DNA of 39,053 nt, taken from positions 1 through 39,053 of the forward strand of contig JAFDCJ010000356.1 of the NCBI GenBank assembly GCA_019312835.1. Reading direction: 5' to 3'. The notes below the pieces were generated by a model. That model was not told the DNA's origin and did no database searches. It worked only from the letters and a program-made list of their open reading frames with translations. The position numbers and the translations under genes were made by a program. Below, piece after piece: positions 16,638 to 24,980 of the stretch (the first letter of the stretch is position 1; every line of letters starts with the position of its first letter). This stretch comes from Deltaproteobacteria bacterium (GTDB lineage Bacteria; Desulfobacterota; Desulfobacteria; Desulfobacterales; JAFDCJ01).

Positions 16638-17861
16638 ATGAAGCCCGTAACCATCATCGGAATAGGGATGACCGTTGAGGATTTGACCGCCAGACACTTG
16701 GAAATTATCGATCAGGCTGAAATACTGGTGGGTGGCAAACGCCTATTAAACCACTTTAAAAAATCCCCGGCCCGCAAAAAGTTAATCGGCCGCGATATTG
16801 ACAGCGTTATTCATTTCATCAGCCGGGAAATGAAAAAAAAGCAGGTTGTCGTTCTGGCCTCCGGCGATCCAATGTTTTTTGGTATTGGCCGACGATTGGT
16901 AGAGGCCATCGGTGCGAAAAACACCCGCGTATACCCCAACATATCTTCTGTTGCGGCGGCATTTGCACGCATCAAGGAGCCCTGGGACGATGTGCAGGTG
17001 ATTAGCCTTCACGGTCGTAAAAATGAGGCCCTTCTTTTCAATTCTTTAGAAGAGGAAAACAAGATCGCCGTTTTCACCGATCCTAACAATAATCCAGCCT
17101 GGCTGGCCGCTCGTTTGCTGAAAAATCAAATTATTAATTATGACATCTGTGTACTGGAAGCCATGGGCAGTGAAACGGAAAAAGTCAACTGGTACCCCCT
17201 GTCCACAGCAGCACAGATGAAATTTGCGGATCCCAACATGGTTGTACTAAAACCTCGGCCCCCCGGTACGAAGGATAAAAGACCCCTCGTCTTGGGAGGG
17301 CCGGAAAGCTGGTACCATCACCAGAATGGATTGATTACCAAGTCTGAAATCAGGGCCATCTCCCTGGCAAAGCTGCGCCTGGCCGCCGATCACATCCTGT
17401 GGGATTTGGGGGCCGGAAGCGGCTCGATTGCAATAGAAGCGGCGTTGTTTATTAAAAGGGGACGAATTTTTGCGGTTGAAAAAAAATCCGAACGGGTTGC
17501 GCAGATAAAAAGCAATAAAAAGAGATTCGGCATCGGCAACCTGACGGCCGTTCAGGCCCGTTTACCCCGAGGCCTGGCGGAGTTGCCGCGCCCGGACCGG
17601 ATTTTCATCGGTGGTGGGGGCAAACACTTGAAATCTATTATCTCGGCTGCGGCGCAATACCTTAAACCGCAGGGTGTTATGGTCATCAACACCGTCCTCA
17701 TTCCCAATGTGGAGGCCGCCCGTTTGACCTTGGAAAAACTGGGTTTTGAAACCGACATCATTCAGGTGCAAATCAATCGCAGCCGGCAAATGCCGTGGGC
17801 CGAACGGCTGGAAGCCTTGAATCCGGTGTGGATCATATCCGGAATGCGGAAGGTGGAATGA
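16638..17861 (+). CDS. cbiET: Fused cobalt-precorrin-7 C5-methyltransferase and C15-methyltransferase/decarboxylase
   Basis: 407 residues that join two enzymes, as in CobL. Residues 1 to about 205 are CbiE (TIIGIGMTVEDLTARHLEII; LASGDPMFFGIGRRL), which methylates C5. Residues from about 225 are CbiT (LAADHILWDLGAGSGSIAIE, the SAM-binding motif I of class I methyltransferases; DRIFIGGGG), which methylates C15 and removes the C12 acetate carboxylate. The last codons, SGMRKVE, lie in the left arm of a heptamer repeat. In frame throughout, no sign of decay. Confidence 0.95.
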   Translation: MKPVTIIGIGMTVEDLTARHLEIIDQAEILVGGKRLLNHFKKSPARKKLIGRDIDSVIHFISREMKKKQVVVLASGDPMFFGIGRRLVEAIGAKNTRVYPNISSVAAAFARIKEPWDDVQVISLHGRKNEALLFNSLEEENKIAVFTDPNNNPAWLAARLLKNQIINYDICVLEAMGSETEKVNWYPLSTAAQMKFADPNMVVLKPRPPGTKDKRPLVLGGPESWYHHQNGLITKSEIRAISLAKLRLAADHILWDLGAGSGSIAIEAALFIKRGRIFAVEKKSERVAQIKSNKKRFGIGNLTAVQARLPRGLAELPRPDRIFIGGGGKHLKSIISAAAQYLKPQGVMVINTVLIPNVEAARLTLEKLGFETDIIQVQINRSRQMPWAERLEALNPVWIISGMRKVE

Positions 17862-18006
17862 TGAAGGCGGAAATAAATAGAAATTCAGAAAATGTCCTAA
17901 TGGAACCTTTAACCGAAGCAATGGCGAGCTATTAAATGTCGAAACAGTCAAAAAAAGATAATCATAGAGAGAATTCCGCATTCCGCATTCCGACTTCCGA
18001 ATTCGA
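17838..18006. repeat. Inverted repeat with heptamer-periodic arms (element 4), overlapping coding sequence
   Basis: The left arm (about 17838-17873) has units of the type ggaatgc/ggaaggt/ggaatga and covers the end of cbiET. The right arm (about 17971-18006) has units gaattcc/gcattcc/gcattcc/gacttcc and encodes residues of the cbiF N-terminal extension. The arms are complementary in type and 7-periodic. Confidence 0.75.
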
Positions 18007-18766
18007 CAATCCTGTTTTGTTCGTCGGGGCGGGGCCGGGGGATCCGGAACTCATCACGGTCAAAGGCCAGAAAGCTTTAAGGGCGGCCGATCTGGTGATA
18101 TATGCCGGCTCGCTGGTACCGCAAGCATTGCTCCAGTGGACTCGCGAAGGGACTTCCACCATCAGCAGTGCTTCGATGCACCTGGAGGAAATTGTCACTG
18201 AAATTCAAAGAGCCCATAGCGAGGGCCGGCGGGTGGTTCGGTTACATACCGGTGATCCCAGTCTGTATGGTGCCATATACGAGCAGATGTCAGAGCTCAG
18301 CAAAAGGGGGATTCCCTATAAGATTATCCCGGGGGTGACCGCTGCCTTTGCTGCCGCAGCTGCCCTGGGAATCGAATATACCTTGCCCGAAGTATCGCAG
18401 ACGCTAATTTTAACCCGTATGACCGGTCGCACCCCGGTGCCGGAGAAAGAAAATCTAGCGTCGCTTGCCAGGCACCAGGCATCCATGGCCATTTATCTGA
18501 GCATGTCCGTTATTGATGAAGTCTCGAAAATACTGTGTGATGCCTATGGTGAAAATTCGCCCTGCGCCGTCGTATATCGCGCCAGTCAACCGGAAGAACA
18601 GATAATCTTAACCCCATTAAAGGAGCTGTCTGCCAGAGTTGCGGCCGAGAAAATCACCAAGCATGCCCTGATCGTTGCCGGCAGGGTTTTGGCCATCAAT
18701 CCTGATGAGCTAATCCATAAATCAAAGCTGTATGATATGAAATTTAAGCACGAGTATCGTAGTTGA
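17936..18766 (+). CDS. cbiF: Cobalt-precorrin-4 C11-methyltransferase
   Basis: 276 residues. CbiF methylates C11 of cobalt-precorrin-4. The tetrapyrrole-methylase core starts at VLFVGAGPGDPELITVKG (about residue 28), with LHTGDPSLYGAIYEQM and IIPGVTAAFAAAAALGIEYTLPE following. The first 25 or so residues (MSKQSKKDNHRENSAF...) are hydrophilic and unlike the family, which normally begins a few residues before VGAGPGDP; they are encoded partly by a heptamer repeat arm. No other start codon with a ribosome site lies closer to the core, though a TTG at the Leu of VLF is possible. Confidence 0.94.
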   Translation: MSKQSKKDNHRENSAFRIPTSEFDNPVLFVGAGPGDPELITVKGQKALRAADLVIYAGSLVPQALLQWTREGTSTISSASMHLEEIVTEIQRAHSEGRRVVRLHTGDPSLYGAIYEQMSELSKRGIPYKIIPGVTAAFAAAAALGIEYTLPEVSQTLILTRMTGRTPVPEKENLASLARHQASMAIYLSMSVIDEVSKILCDAYGENSPCAVVYRASQPEEQIILTPLKELSARVAAEKITKHALIVAGRVLAINPDELIHKSKLYDMKFKHEYRS

Positions 18767-18771
18767 TTTAA

Positions 18772-19863
18772 ATGAAATCACCCCAGCAACATAAATTAGC
18801 CGTCTGGGCGATTACCCCCAACGGCGCCAGGTTGGCCGACAGATTGGCAGACAGTCTCAAGGAGGTGACCGTTTACATCTCCCAAAACCTGACCCATACA
18901 AGATCCTCGCACGTTCTTTTTGAAAGACTCTCTGTGACCCTGGCTGAAAAATTCAGGCAATACACCGGACACATCTTCATCATGTCGACCGGAATTGTGG
19001 TAAGGGTTTTGGCGCCCCTGGTACAGAACAAAATCAAGGATCCGGCGGTAGTGGTAGTGGATGATCTGGGTAAACATGCCATCAGTCTCTTATCCGGTCA
19101 TATCGGCGGTGCCAATGAATTGGCCCGAGACATAGCGCACATCGTCGAAGCCGAACCGGTAATCACCACGGCGACCGACATCAACGCGTTACCGGCCATT
19201 GATGTCATCGCCGTTGAAAATGGCCTCGTGATTGAAAATCCCGGCGCCATTAAATCGGTGAACATGGCGCTGCTAAACAAAAAGCGAATAACCGTCCATG
19301 ATCCCGCAAACTTGCTGGGCGAAATCCTGGATTCCGAGAAATACGAAGCGCTCTTCAACCGAATGCATGACTTTCAAGAGTTTTTACAACAGTTTGAGAT
19401 TCATAATAATTCATGTGTTTATATTGACGATCGCATTGTCGAACTACCTTCACATGTGCTGATTTTGCGACCGCCCAGCCTGGTCGCCGGTATTGGATGT
19501 AATCGCGGTACCGACAGACGGGAAATCGGCAAGCTCCTCGGACAGGTTCTCAAGACCAATCGTCTGTCATTGTCCAGTCTGACCTGCCTGGCGTCCATCG
19601 ATGTAAAAAACGACGAAGCAGGCTTGATTGAGACGTCAAGACAACTGGAATTGCCGCTGGTTTTTTTTAAGCGAGAGGAGCTGAACCAGGTCAGGGGAAT
19701 CCAGAATCCATCACAGATAGTTGAACACCACGTAGGAGTGAGAAGCGTATGCGAAGCAGCAGCAATTCTGGCGTCCCGGAGCGGGACACTGATCGTACCC
19801 AAAAACTCAACGAAAAACGTAACGGTGGCCATCGCCCGAACCGCCTCTTTGTCGTTGGAATAG
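18772..19863 (+). CDS. cbiG: Cobalt-precorrin-5A hydrolase
   Basis: 363 residues, full length with N, middle and C domains. CbiG opens the delta-lactone of cobalt-precorrin-5A and releases acetaldehyde. Signatures are AVWAITPNGARLADRL at the start, HIFIMSTGIVVRVLAPLVQNK, VVDDLGKHAISLLSGHIGGANELA, and the C-terminal VAGIGCNRGTDRREI and GTLIVPKNSTKNVTVAIARTA. Only 5 bases separate it from cbiF. Its last 115 bases overlap the start of cbiH in another frame. Confidence 0.95.
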   Translation: MKSPQQHKLAVWAITPNGARLADRLADSLKEVTVYISQNLTHTRSSHVLFERLSVTLAEKFRQYTGHIFIMSTGIVVRVLAPLVQNKIKDPAVVVVDDLGKHAISLLSGHIGGANELARDIAHIVEAEPVITTATDINALPAIDVIAVENGLVIENPGAIKSVNMALLNKKRITVHDPANLLGEILDSEKYEALFNRMHDFQEFLQQFEIHNNSCVYIDDRIVELPSHVLILRPPSLVAGIGCNRGTDRREIGKLLGQVLKTNRLSLSSLTCLASIDVKNDEAGLIETSRQLELPLVFFKREELNQVRGIQNPSQIVEHHVGVRSVCEAAAILASRSGTLIVPKNSTKNVTVAIARTASLSLE

Positions 19864-20642
19864 GGCCGGGCAACCCGGAACATTTAACCCGCCGGGCAAC
19901 TGACATCCTCGGTTCGGTCGAGGTTGTCGCCGGCTACAGTCCTTATATCGAGCTGATCCGCGCCCTGGTTGATGGAAAAGAAATCATCAGCACCGGCATG
20001 ACCAAGGAGGTAGCGCGGGTGGAGGCCGCCATCGATAAGGCCCTTTCAGGTAAATCCTGCGCCATCGTTTCCAGCGGCGACCCGGGGATTTACGCCATGG
20101 CGGGCCTGGTGTTTGAAACCTGCCAGATAAAGGGCGTCGCCATTGCAGGACCGCATTCGAAATCCAGGAGCGGTAATGACGACAACGCACTCACCATAGA
20201 AGTTGTGCCCGGCATTCCAGCCCTCGGTGCCGGTGCCGCCTTGCTGGGCGCCCCGCTGACCCATGACTTTGCAGCTGTAAGTCTGAGCGATCTGTTAACC
20301 CCCTGGGAACTGATTGAAAAACGGTTGGAAGCGGCTGCACGGGCTGATTTCGTCATCGTGCTCTACAACCCCAAAAGTAAAAAAAGAGACTGGCAGCTGA
20401 AAAAAGCGCAGGAGATCATTCTTCAGCACAGAGCCGGTGATACCGCCGTGGGGATTGTTGCACGAGCCATGCGGGAAGGACAGCGTATCGATATCATCAC
20501 CCTGGATAAACTGCACACCGCTGCGGTAGACATGCAAACCACCGTGTTTATCGGCAACAGCACATCGCGTAAGTATCTGGATTTTATGTATACACCAAGA
20601 GGATACGCTAAAAAATATAGGATTAAAGAGAATGTCGAATAA
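19749..20642 (+). CDS. cbiH: Cobalt-factor III C17-methyltransferase (ring contraction)
   Basis: 297 residues. CbiH methylates C17 and contracts the macrocycle. The core begins at RLFVVGIGPGNPEHLTRRA (about residue 32), with IVSSGDPGIYAMAGLVFE and EVVPGIPALGAGAALLGAPLTHDFAAVSLSDLLTPWE as the other methylase blocks. The only possible start in frame is the ATG at 19749, preceded by TAGGAG; this makes a 115-base out-of-frame overlap with cbiG and a 30-residue basic N-terminal extension. The stop codon lies in the left arm of a heptamer repeat. Confidence 0.93.
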   Translation: MRSSSNSGVPERDTDRTQKLNEKRNGGHRPNRLFVVGIGPGNPEHLTRRATDILGSVEVVAGYSPYIELIRALVDGKEIISTGMTKEVARVEAAIDKALSGKSCAIVSSGDPGIYAMAGLVFETCQIKGVAIAGPHSKSRSGNDDNALTIEVVPGIPALGAGAALLGAPLTHDFAAVSLSDLLTPWELIEKRLEAAARADFVIVLYNPKSKKRDWQLKKAQEIILQHRAGDTAVGIVARAMREGQRIDIITLDKLHTAAVDMQTTVFIGNSTSRKYLDFMYTPRGYAKKYRIKENVE

Positions 20643-20753
20643 TGAATTTCGAATATCGAATGTCGAAGGAATGCATCCTGTCTATTTTAAAATAGAAAGA
20701 GCGCAGCGATTCCATCCTTCGATATTCTGCAGTTGGACATTCGATATTCTGCG
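20632..20753. repeat. Inverted repeat with heptamer-periodic arms (element 5)
   Basis: The left arm (about 20632-20670) has units tgtcgaa/taatgaa/tttcgaa/tatcgaa/tgtcgaa. The right arm (about 20716-20753) has units ccttcga/tattctg/attcgat/attctgc. It begins in the last codons of cbiH and fills most of the cbiH-cobQ gap. Confidence 0.75.
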
Positions 20754-20828
20754 GTTCGCTGGCCAAATATTTTATGGCGAAGCAACTCTTATTTTAGTCC
20801 TAATTGAAAGATTGAGCGTTGAAGACTT

Positions 20829-22391
20829 ATGTCATCTAAAATATTAGATAAAGCTCCTTGCCTGGCGGTTCTTGGAACCGGCTCGGATGTGGGAAAGAGC
20901 ATCATCACCACTGCCCTGTGCCGTCTGTTCGCGAACCGGGGCATCCGCGTCGCCCCCTACAAGGCGCAGAATATGTCCAACAATTCCGGTGTTACCCCTG
21001 AGGGGCTGGAAATGGGCCGCGCCCAAATCGTCCAGGCTGAAGCGGCCAAAATTCCACCCCACGTTGATATGAATCCGATACTGTTGAAGCCCACCAGTGA
21101 AATCGGCTCACAGGTCGTCATGCTCGGCCGTGTCAGCGAAAACACCACCGCAGTCGATTACCACCGCAAAAAGGAAACCCTGTTTAAGACCGCCGCCGCC
21201 GCGCTAGACCGGTTGCGGCAAAATTTCGACCTCGTCGTCATGGAGGGGGCTGGCTCCTGTGCCGAAGTCAATTTGATGTCCAGTGATATCGTTAATATGC
21301 GCATGGCCGAATATGCCCGTGCCCCGGTAGTTCTGGTTGCTGACATCCACAGAGGGGGCGTCTTTGCCCAACTGGTCGGGACCCTGGAATGTCTTCCGCC
21401 GGCCCAGCAGGATCTCATTAAAGGGTTTATAATTAACCGTTTCCGAGGCGATATCTGCTTGTTTGAAGACGGTGTGAATTGGATCGAGGAGAAAACCGGC
21501 AAAAAAGTATTCGGCGTTCTGCCCTGGTATGATCATATCAACATCGAACCCGAAGATTCGGTCGTCATCGAACGCCCCAGACAGAAATTCAAACCTGACA
21601 GCGGTCAAGCCGCCATCGGTGTCATTCGCTTGCCCCACATATCCAATTTTAACGATTTCGATCCGCTTTCCGCCCTTGATGGTTTGACGGTCTATTTCCT
21701 CGAAAAGACTCAAGATCTGTCCAATTTTCGTGCAGTTATTCTGCCCGGATCGAAAAACACCCGCTTCGACCTGAACTGGCTCCACACAAGCGGCTGGTCA
21801 AAATTAATCAACGCCTATGCCTCCCGGGGGGGACACGTGATGGGAATCTGCGGCGGCTATCAGATCATGGGTCATTGCGTTCATGACCCGGACGGTCTGG
21901 AAGGACCTCCCGGCAAGACGGATGGACTCCGCCTGCTGCCGGTTGAGACTTACCTGAAGGCGCCCAAGACAACGACCCTGACACGCTTTTGCCGTGGGGA
22001 TATTTCCGGATCCGGATACGAAATTCACATGGGACATACCAGCCGGGCAGGGGGCGAGCCTTTGTTTGGGGTCCTGGAACGCAACGGCAGCTCCTGTGAA
22101 GACGATGATGGATGTTTTGATCCCGATACCGGCAATATGGGCACCTATATCCATGGCCTGTTCGAGGCACCGGAAATCACCGCTTTCTGGCTGCAGCATA
22201 TTGGATTGGAACATCTGCCGGCATCGGAGCTGGACGGTTTGGAAGCTAAAAACAGAGAATACGAACTGCTGGCAGAGCATTTTGAACATCACATAGATGT
22301 AAAAGGATTGGTTAAAAGCGTTCTGGATATACAGGTTCAGGATTCAGAGGTTCAGGGTTTGAAAAAAAGGAGCATCGGTTTATTCCAATGA
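20829..22391 (+). CDS. cobQ: Adenosylcobyric acid synthase (glutamine-hydrolysing)
   Basis: 520 residues; also named cbiP. It amidates side chains b, d, e and g of adenosylcobyrinic acid a,c-diamide. The N-terminal ATPase domain has VLGTGSDVGKSIITTALC and VVMEGAGSCAEVNL; the C-terminal glutaminase domain has its Cys in GHVMGICGGYQIMG and a His in GTYIHGLFE. The final 25 or so residues (from about DIQVQDSEVQG) exceed the family norm and are encoded by a 7-periodic stretch (22331-22360) resembling one arm of the heptamer elements. The stop overlaps cobU by 4 bases. Confidence 0.96.
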   Translation: MSSKILDKAPCLAVLGTGSDVGKSIITTALCRLFANRGIRVAPYKAQNMSNNSGVTPEGLEMGRAQIVQAEAAKIPPHVDMNPILLKPTSEIGSQVVMLGRVSENTTAVDYHRKKETLFKTAAAALDRLRQNFDLVVMEGAGSCAEVNLMSSDIVNMRMAEYARAPVVLVADIHRGGVFAQLVGTLECLPPAQQDLIKGFIINRFRGDICLFEDGVNWIEEKTGKKVFGVLPWYDHINIEPEDSVVIERPRQKFKPDSGQAAIGVIRLPHISNFNDFDPLSALDGLTVYFLEKTQDLSNFRAVILPGSKNTRFDLNWLHTSGWSKLINAYASRGGHVMGICGGYQIMGHCVHDPDGLEGPPGKTDGLRLLPVETYLKAPKTTTLTRFCRGDISGSGYEIHMGHTSRAGGEPLFGVLERNGSSCEDDDGCFDPDTGNMGTYIHGLFEAPEITAFWLQHIGLEHLPASELDGLEAKNREYELLAEHFEHHIDVKGLVKSVLDIQVQDSEVQGLKKRSIGLFQ

Positions 22392-22912
22392 ATAAAAAGA
22401 TATTTGTACTCGGCGGGTGTCGCAGCGGCAAAAGCCGTTATGCGCTGGAAACGACCCAGGAGTTCCCGGGGCATAACAGGGTATTCATAGCCACCTGCAA
22501 TCCCGAAGATGATGAGATGAAACAGCGGATCGCACGCCACCAAAAAGAGCGCGGTCGTTCCTGGAAGACCGTTGAAACGCCCTTGCTTTTGCCCGAAACC
22601 ATCGCCGCCAGCAGCCCCGGCGCCGATGTCATCCTTGTCGACTGCCTGACCCTCTGGATCAGCAACCTGCTCATGGCGTACGATCATCCCGATAAAATTG
22701 AACGGCAACTACCGCATCTGACCGATGCCATCACCGGAGCTGCTTGTCCTGTCGTTCTTGTGTCAAATGAAGTCGGCCAGGGCATTGTCCCTGAAAACAG
22801 TCTGGCCAGGCAGTTCCGGGATCTGGTGGGATATGTCAACCAGGCGGTGGCCGGTTGCGCAGATGAAGTCGTATGGACCGTGGCAGGGATGCCGGTGAAG
22901 ATTAAGGGGTGA
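22388..22912 (+). CDS. cobU: Adenosylcobinamide kinase / guanylyltransferase
   Basis: 174 residues. CobU phosphorylates adenosylcobinamide and adds GMP to form GDP-cobinamide. The P-loop GGCRSGKSRYAL is at residues 9-20; IATCNPEDDEMKQRIARHQKER holds the guanylylated His region; VDCLTLWISNLL and VSNEVGQGIVPENSLARQFRD complete the family pattern. Translation is coupled to cobQ by an ATGA overlap. Activity on cobinamide also supports salvage of imported corrinoids. Confidence 0.96.
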   Translation: MNKKIFVLGGCRSGKSRYALETTQEFPGHNRVFIATCNPEDDEMKQRIARHQKERGRSWKTVETPLLLPETIAASSPGADVILVDCLTLWISNLLMAYDHPDKIERQLPHLTDAITGAACPVVLVSNEVGQGIVPENSLARQFRDLVGYVNQAVAGCADEVVWTVAGMPVKIKG

Positions 22913-22959
22913 TATCCGATCGTTGAATGGTAATATAACATGAACGGATCTCAGTTATT

Positions 22960-23054
22960 TATTGGAGCAATGGCGTATTGGAGTGCTGGAGTAATGGAAG
23001 GCGAACCGAAACTTCAGACCAATACTCCAACACTCCATTACTCCAATACTCCAG
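22960..23054. repeat. Inverted repeat with octamer-periodic arms (element 6)
   Basis: The left arm (about 22960-23000) has 8-base units tattggag/caatggcg/tattggag/tgctggag/taatggaa. The right arm (23020-23054) has units ccaatact/ccaacact/ccattact/ccaatact. It fills most of the 200-base cobU-cobS gap. The same design as the 7-mer elements, but with period 8. Confidence 0.8.
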
Positions 23055-23112
23055 CTAAACAACAGTACTGGCAACCACTGGCTTTTTTCCAAATAACTTG
23101 TAAGGGCAGCTT

Positions 23113-23838
23113 ATGCGCTATCTGATCTCAGCCATTCAATTTATCACCATTCTGCCGGCGGGCAAACCGGGTCCTTTTGATCCGCCAAAGATGATGCCGT
23201 TTTTCCCGTTGGTGGGCCTTCTCCTGGGCGTGCTGGTTGCCGTGGTTGACCGTCTGGCTGCAATTTTTTGGAATGAACCGGTGGTTGCTTTGCTTGATGT
23301 GATCTTTCTGGCGATGGTAACCGGAGCGTTTCATTTAGACGGTCTGGGGGACACGGCCGATGGGCTGCTGGGGCAACGCCCCAGAGACAAAGCCCTCATC
23401 ATAATGAAAGACAGCCGCATCGGAGCCATGGGTCTGGTCGCCGTCGTTTTCGGCTTAGCCCTTAAGTGGGGCGGAATTGCCGGGTTGGAGGTAAATAGAA
23501 GCCTGTTGTTGATCCTTATTCCCGCCTATGCGCGCAGCGGGGTCTTGTTCGGAATTCGCTTTCTTGAGTATGGCAGACCCGACGGCGGCACCGGATTGGA
23601 GTTTTTTAAGGAGCCGCTCAAGCCGGCGGCCTTTTGGGGATTGATTCTCCCGGTTGGCGCCTCCTTGCTATTGGGCGGGCAAGCGTTATGGTTAAACCTA
23701 GGCTTTATTTTAATAGTTTCAACCATACTATTTTACTATAAAAAACGAATTGGATGCATCACAGGCGACATGTGTGGGGCAATGATTGAATTATTAGAAG
23801 CAGGATTGTTCCTGCTGGTGTCTGTTAGCGGAATTTAA
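23113..23838 (+). CDS. cobS: Adenosylcobinamide-GDP ribazoletransferase (cobalamin synthase)
   Basis: 241 residues and about six hydrophobic segments; an integral inner-membrane enzyme that joins GDP-cobinamide and alpha-ribazole (or its phosphate) into the finished cobamide. The metal-binding FHLDGLGDTADGLLG motif (about residues 73-87) and the following KDSRIGAMG block are diagnostic. It follows element 6 and is separated from cbiB by 12 bases or 27 bases depending on the cbiB start. Confidence 0.95.
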   Translation: MRYLISAIQFITILPAGKPGPFDPPKMMPFFPLVGLLLGVLVAVVDRLAAIFWNEPVVALLDVIFLAMVTGAFHLDGLGDTADGLLGQRPRDKALIIMKDSRIGAMGLVAVVFGLALKWGGIAGLEVNRSLLLILIPAYARSGVLFGIRFLEYGRPDGGTGLEFFKEPLKPAAFWGLILPVGASLLLGGQALWLNLGFILIVSTILFYYKKRIGCITGDMCGAMIELLEAGLFLLVSVSGI

Positions 23839-23850
23839 TGTCAGGCGGTC

Positions 23851-24819
23851 ATGGCGGGAATATATATGAACTGGTATTCAACTTGGTATATTCTGCCTTC
23901 GGCATTTATGTTTGATCTCATCCTGGGGGATCCACGCTACTTACCTCATCCGGTTCGTTGGATGGGAAAGGCCATTGAGGCGGCGGAATCTCGTTTCAGA
24001 CGGCTTCCCGGTAATCCGATCATCGCCGGCGGATTGTTTGCCGCCAGTCTTGTCGCGGGAACCTGGCTGCTGGTCTATTGGCTTCTGGCAGCCCTCAACC
24101 ATATTCACCCTCTGCTTAAAAATGCCCTTGAGATCGTATTGATCTATTACTGCATTTCGGCGGGCTCACTGGAAGAAGCCGCAGTTGAAGTAAAGCGCTA
24201 CCTGAGCGCTAAAGATATCACCCGAGCCAGGGAAAAGGTCGCACTGATTGTCGGTCGGGATGTTACCAACTATCAGACAACGGATATCGCCCGGGCGACG
24301 GTTGAAACCGTGGCGGAAAATCTGGTCGACGGCGTTATTTCGCCCCTGTTTTTTGCGGCCATCGGCGGTGCACCGCTGGCAATGGCTTACAAGATGGTGA
24401 ACACCCTGGATTCGATGGTTGGGTATAAAAACGAAAAATACCACAATTTCGGCAAAGCCGCGGCCAGAATCGATGACATGTTGAACTTTATTCCATCCAG
24501 ATTTGCAGCTCCCATCATTTCCCTGGCAACCCACATCCTTTGCGGGAAGGGAAGACGGTCTCTGGAAACAGCCGTCAGGGAAGGCGCCAACCATTCCAGT
24601 CCGAATGCCGGTTTTCCGGAAGCCGCCTTTGCCGGGGCGCTTGGCGTCAAACTCAACGGTCCCAATTATTACGCCGGCAAACTGGTGGACAAGCCCTACA
24701 TTGGCATAAACTTCGGTCCGTCTTCACCCGACCATATAAAGAAAGCCTGCGATATTATGCTGCTTTCCTCCTTTTTATGGCTGATGGTGATGTGGGGGGC
24801 AAGCCTGGCACTGAAGTAG
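23851..24819 (+). CDS. cbiB: Adenosylcobinamide-phosphate synthase
   Basis: 322 residues from the first ATG; the ATG at 23866 is equally likely (GGCGGGA lies ahead of it). CbiB is a membrane enzyme that attaches aminopropanol phosphate to adenosylcobyric acid. Family motifs are FDLILGDPRYLPHPVRWMGKAI at the N-terminus, TVETVAENLVDGVISPLFFAAIGGAP in the middle, NTLDSMVGYKNEKYHNFGKAAARIDD, and NHSSPNAGFPEAAFAGALGVKL near the end. No cobD (aminopropanol phosphate supply) is seen nearby. Confidence 0.95.
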   Translation: MAGIYMNWYSTWYILPSAFMFDLILGDPRYLPHPVRWMGKAIEAAESRFRRLPGNPIIAGGLFAASLVAGTWLLVYWLLAALNHIHPLLKNALEIVLIYYCISAGSLEEAAVEVKRYLSAKDITRAREKVALIVGRDVTNYQTTDIARATVETVAENLVDGVISPLFFAAIGGAPLAMAYKMVNTLDSMVGYKNEKYHNFGKAAARIDDMLNFIPSRFAAPIISLATHILCGKGRRSLETAVREGANHSSPNAGFPEAAFAGALGVKLNGPNYYAGKLVDKPYIGINFGPSSPDHIKKACDIMLLSSFLWLMVMWGASLALK

Positions 24820-24870
24820 TTTCTTGGGAGCCACTCAATTTTACGTGAGAATTCAGTATTATATGTCAAT

Positions 24871-24957
24871 AGGTGTCAGGTGTCAGATCGAACATCAGAA
24901 TGGCAGAGCCTTCTGATTCGTACATTTGCTGACACCTGATACCGGACACCTGAAACC
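24871..24957. repeat. Inverted repeat with heptamer-periodic arms (element 7)
   Basis: The left arm (24871-24886) is aggtgtc repeated twice plus ag. The right arm (24929-24957) has units cctgata/ccggaca/cctgaaa. It uses the same 7-mer as element 3 and occupies the cbiB-cbiR gap. Confidence 0.75.
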
Positions 24958-24980
24958 ATAAATTGGATCAATGTCAGCAA

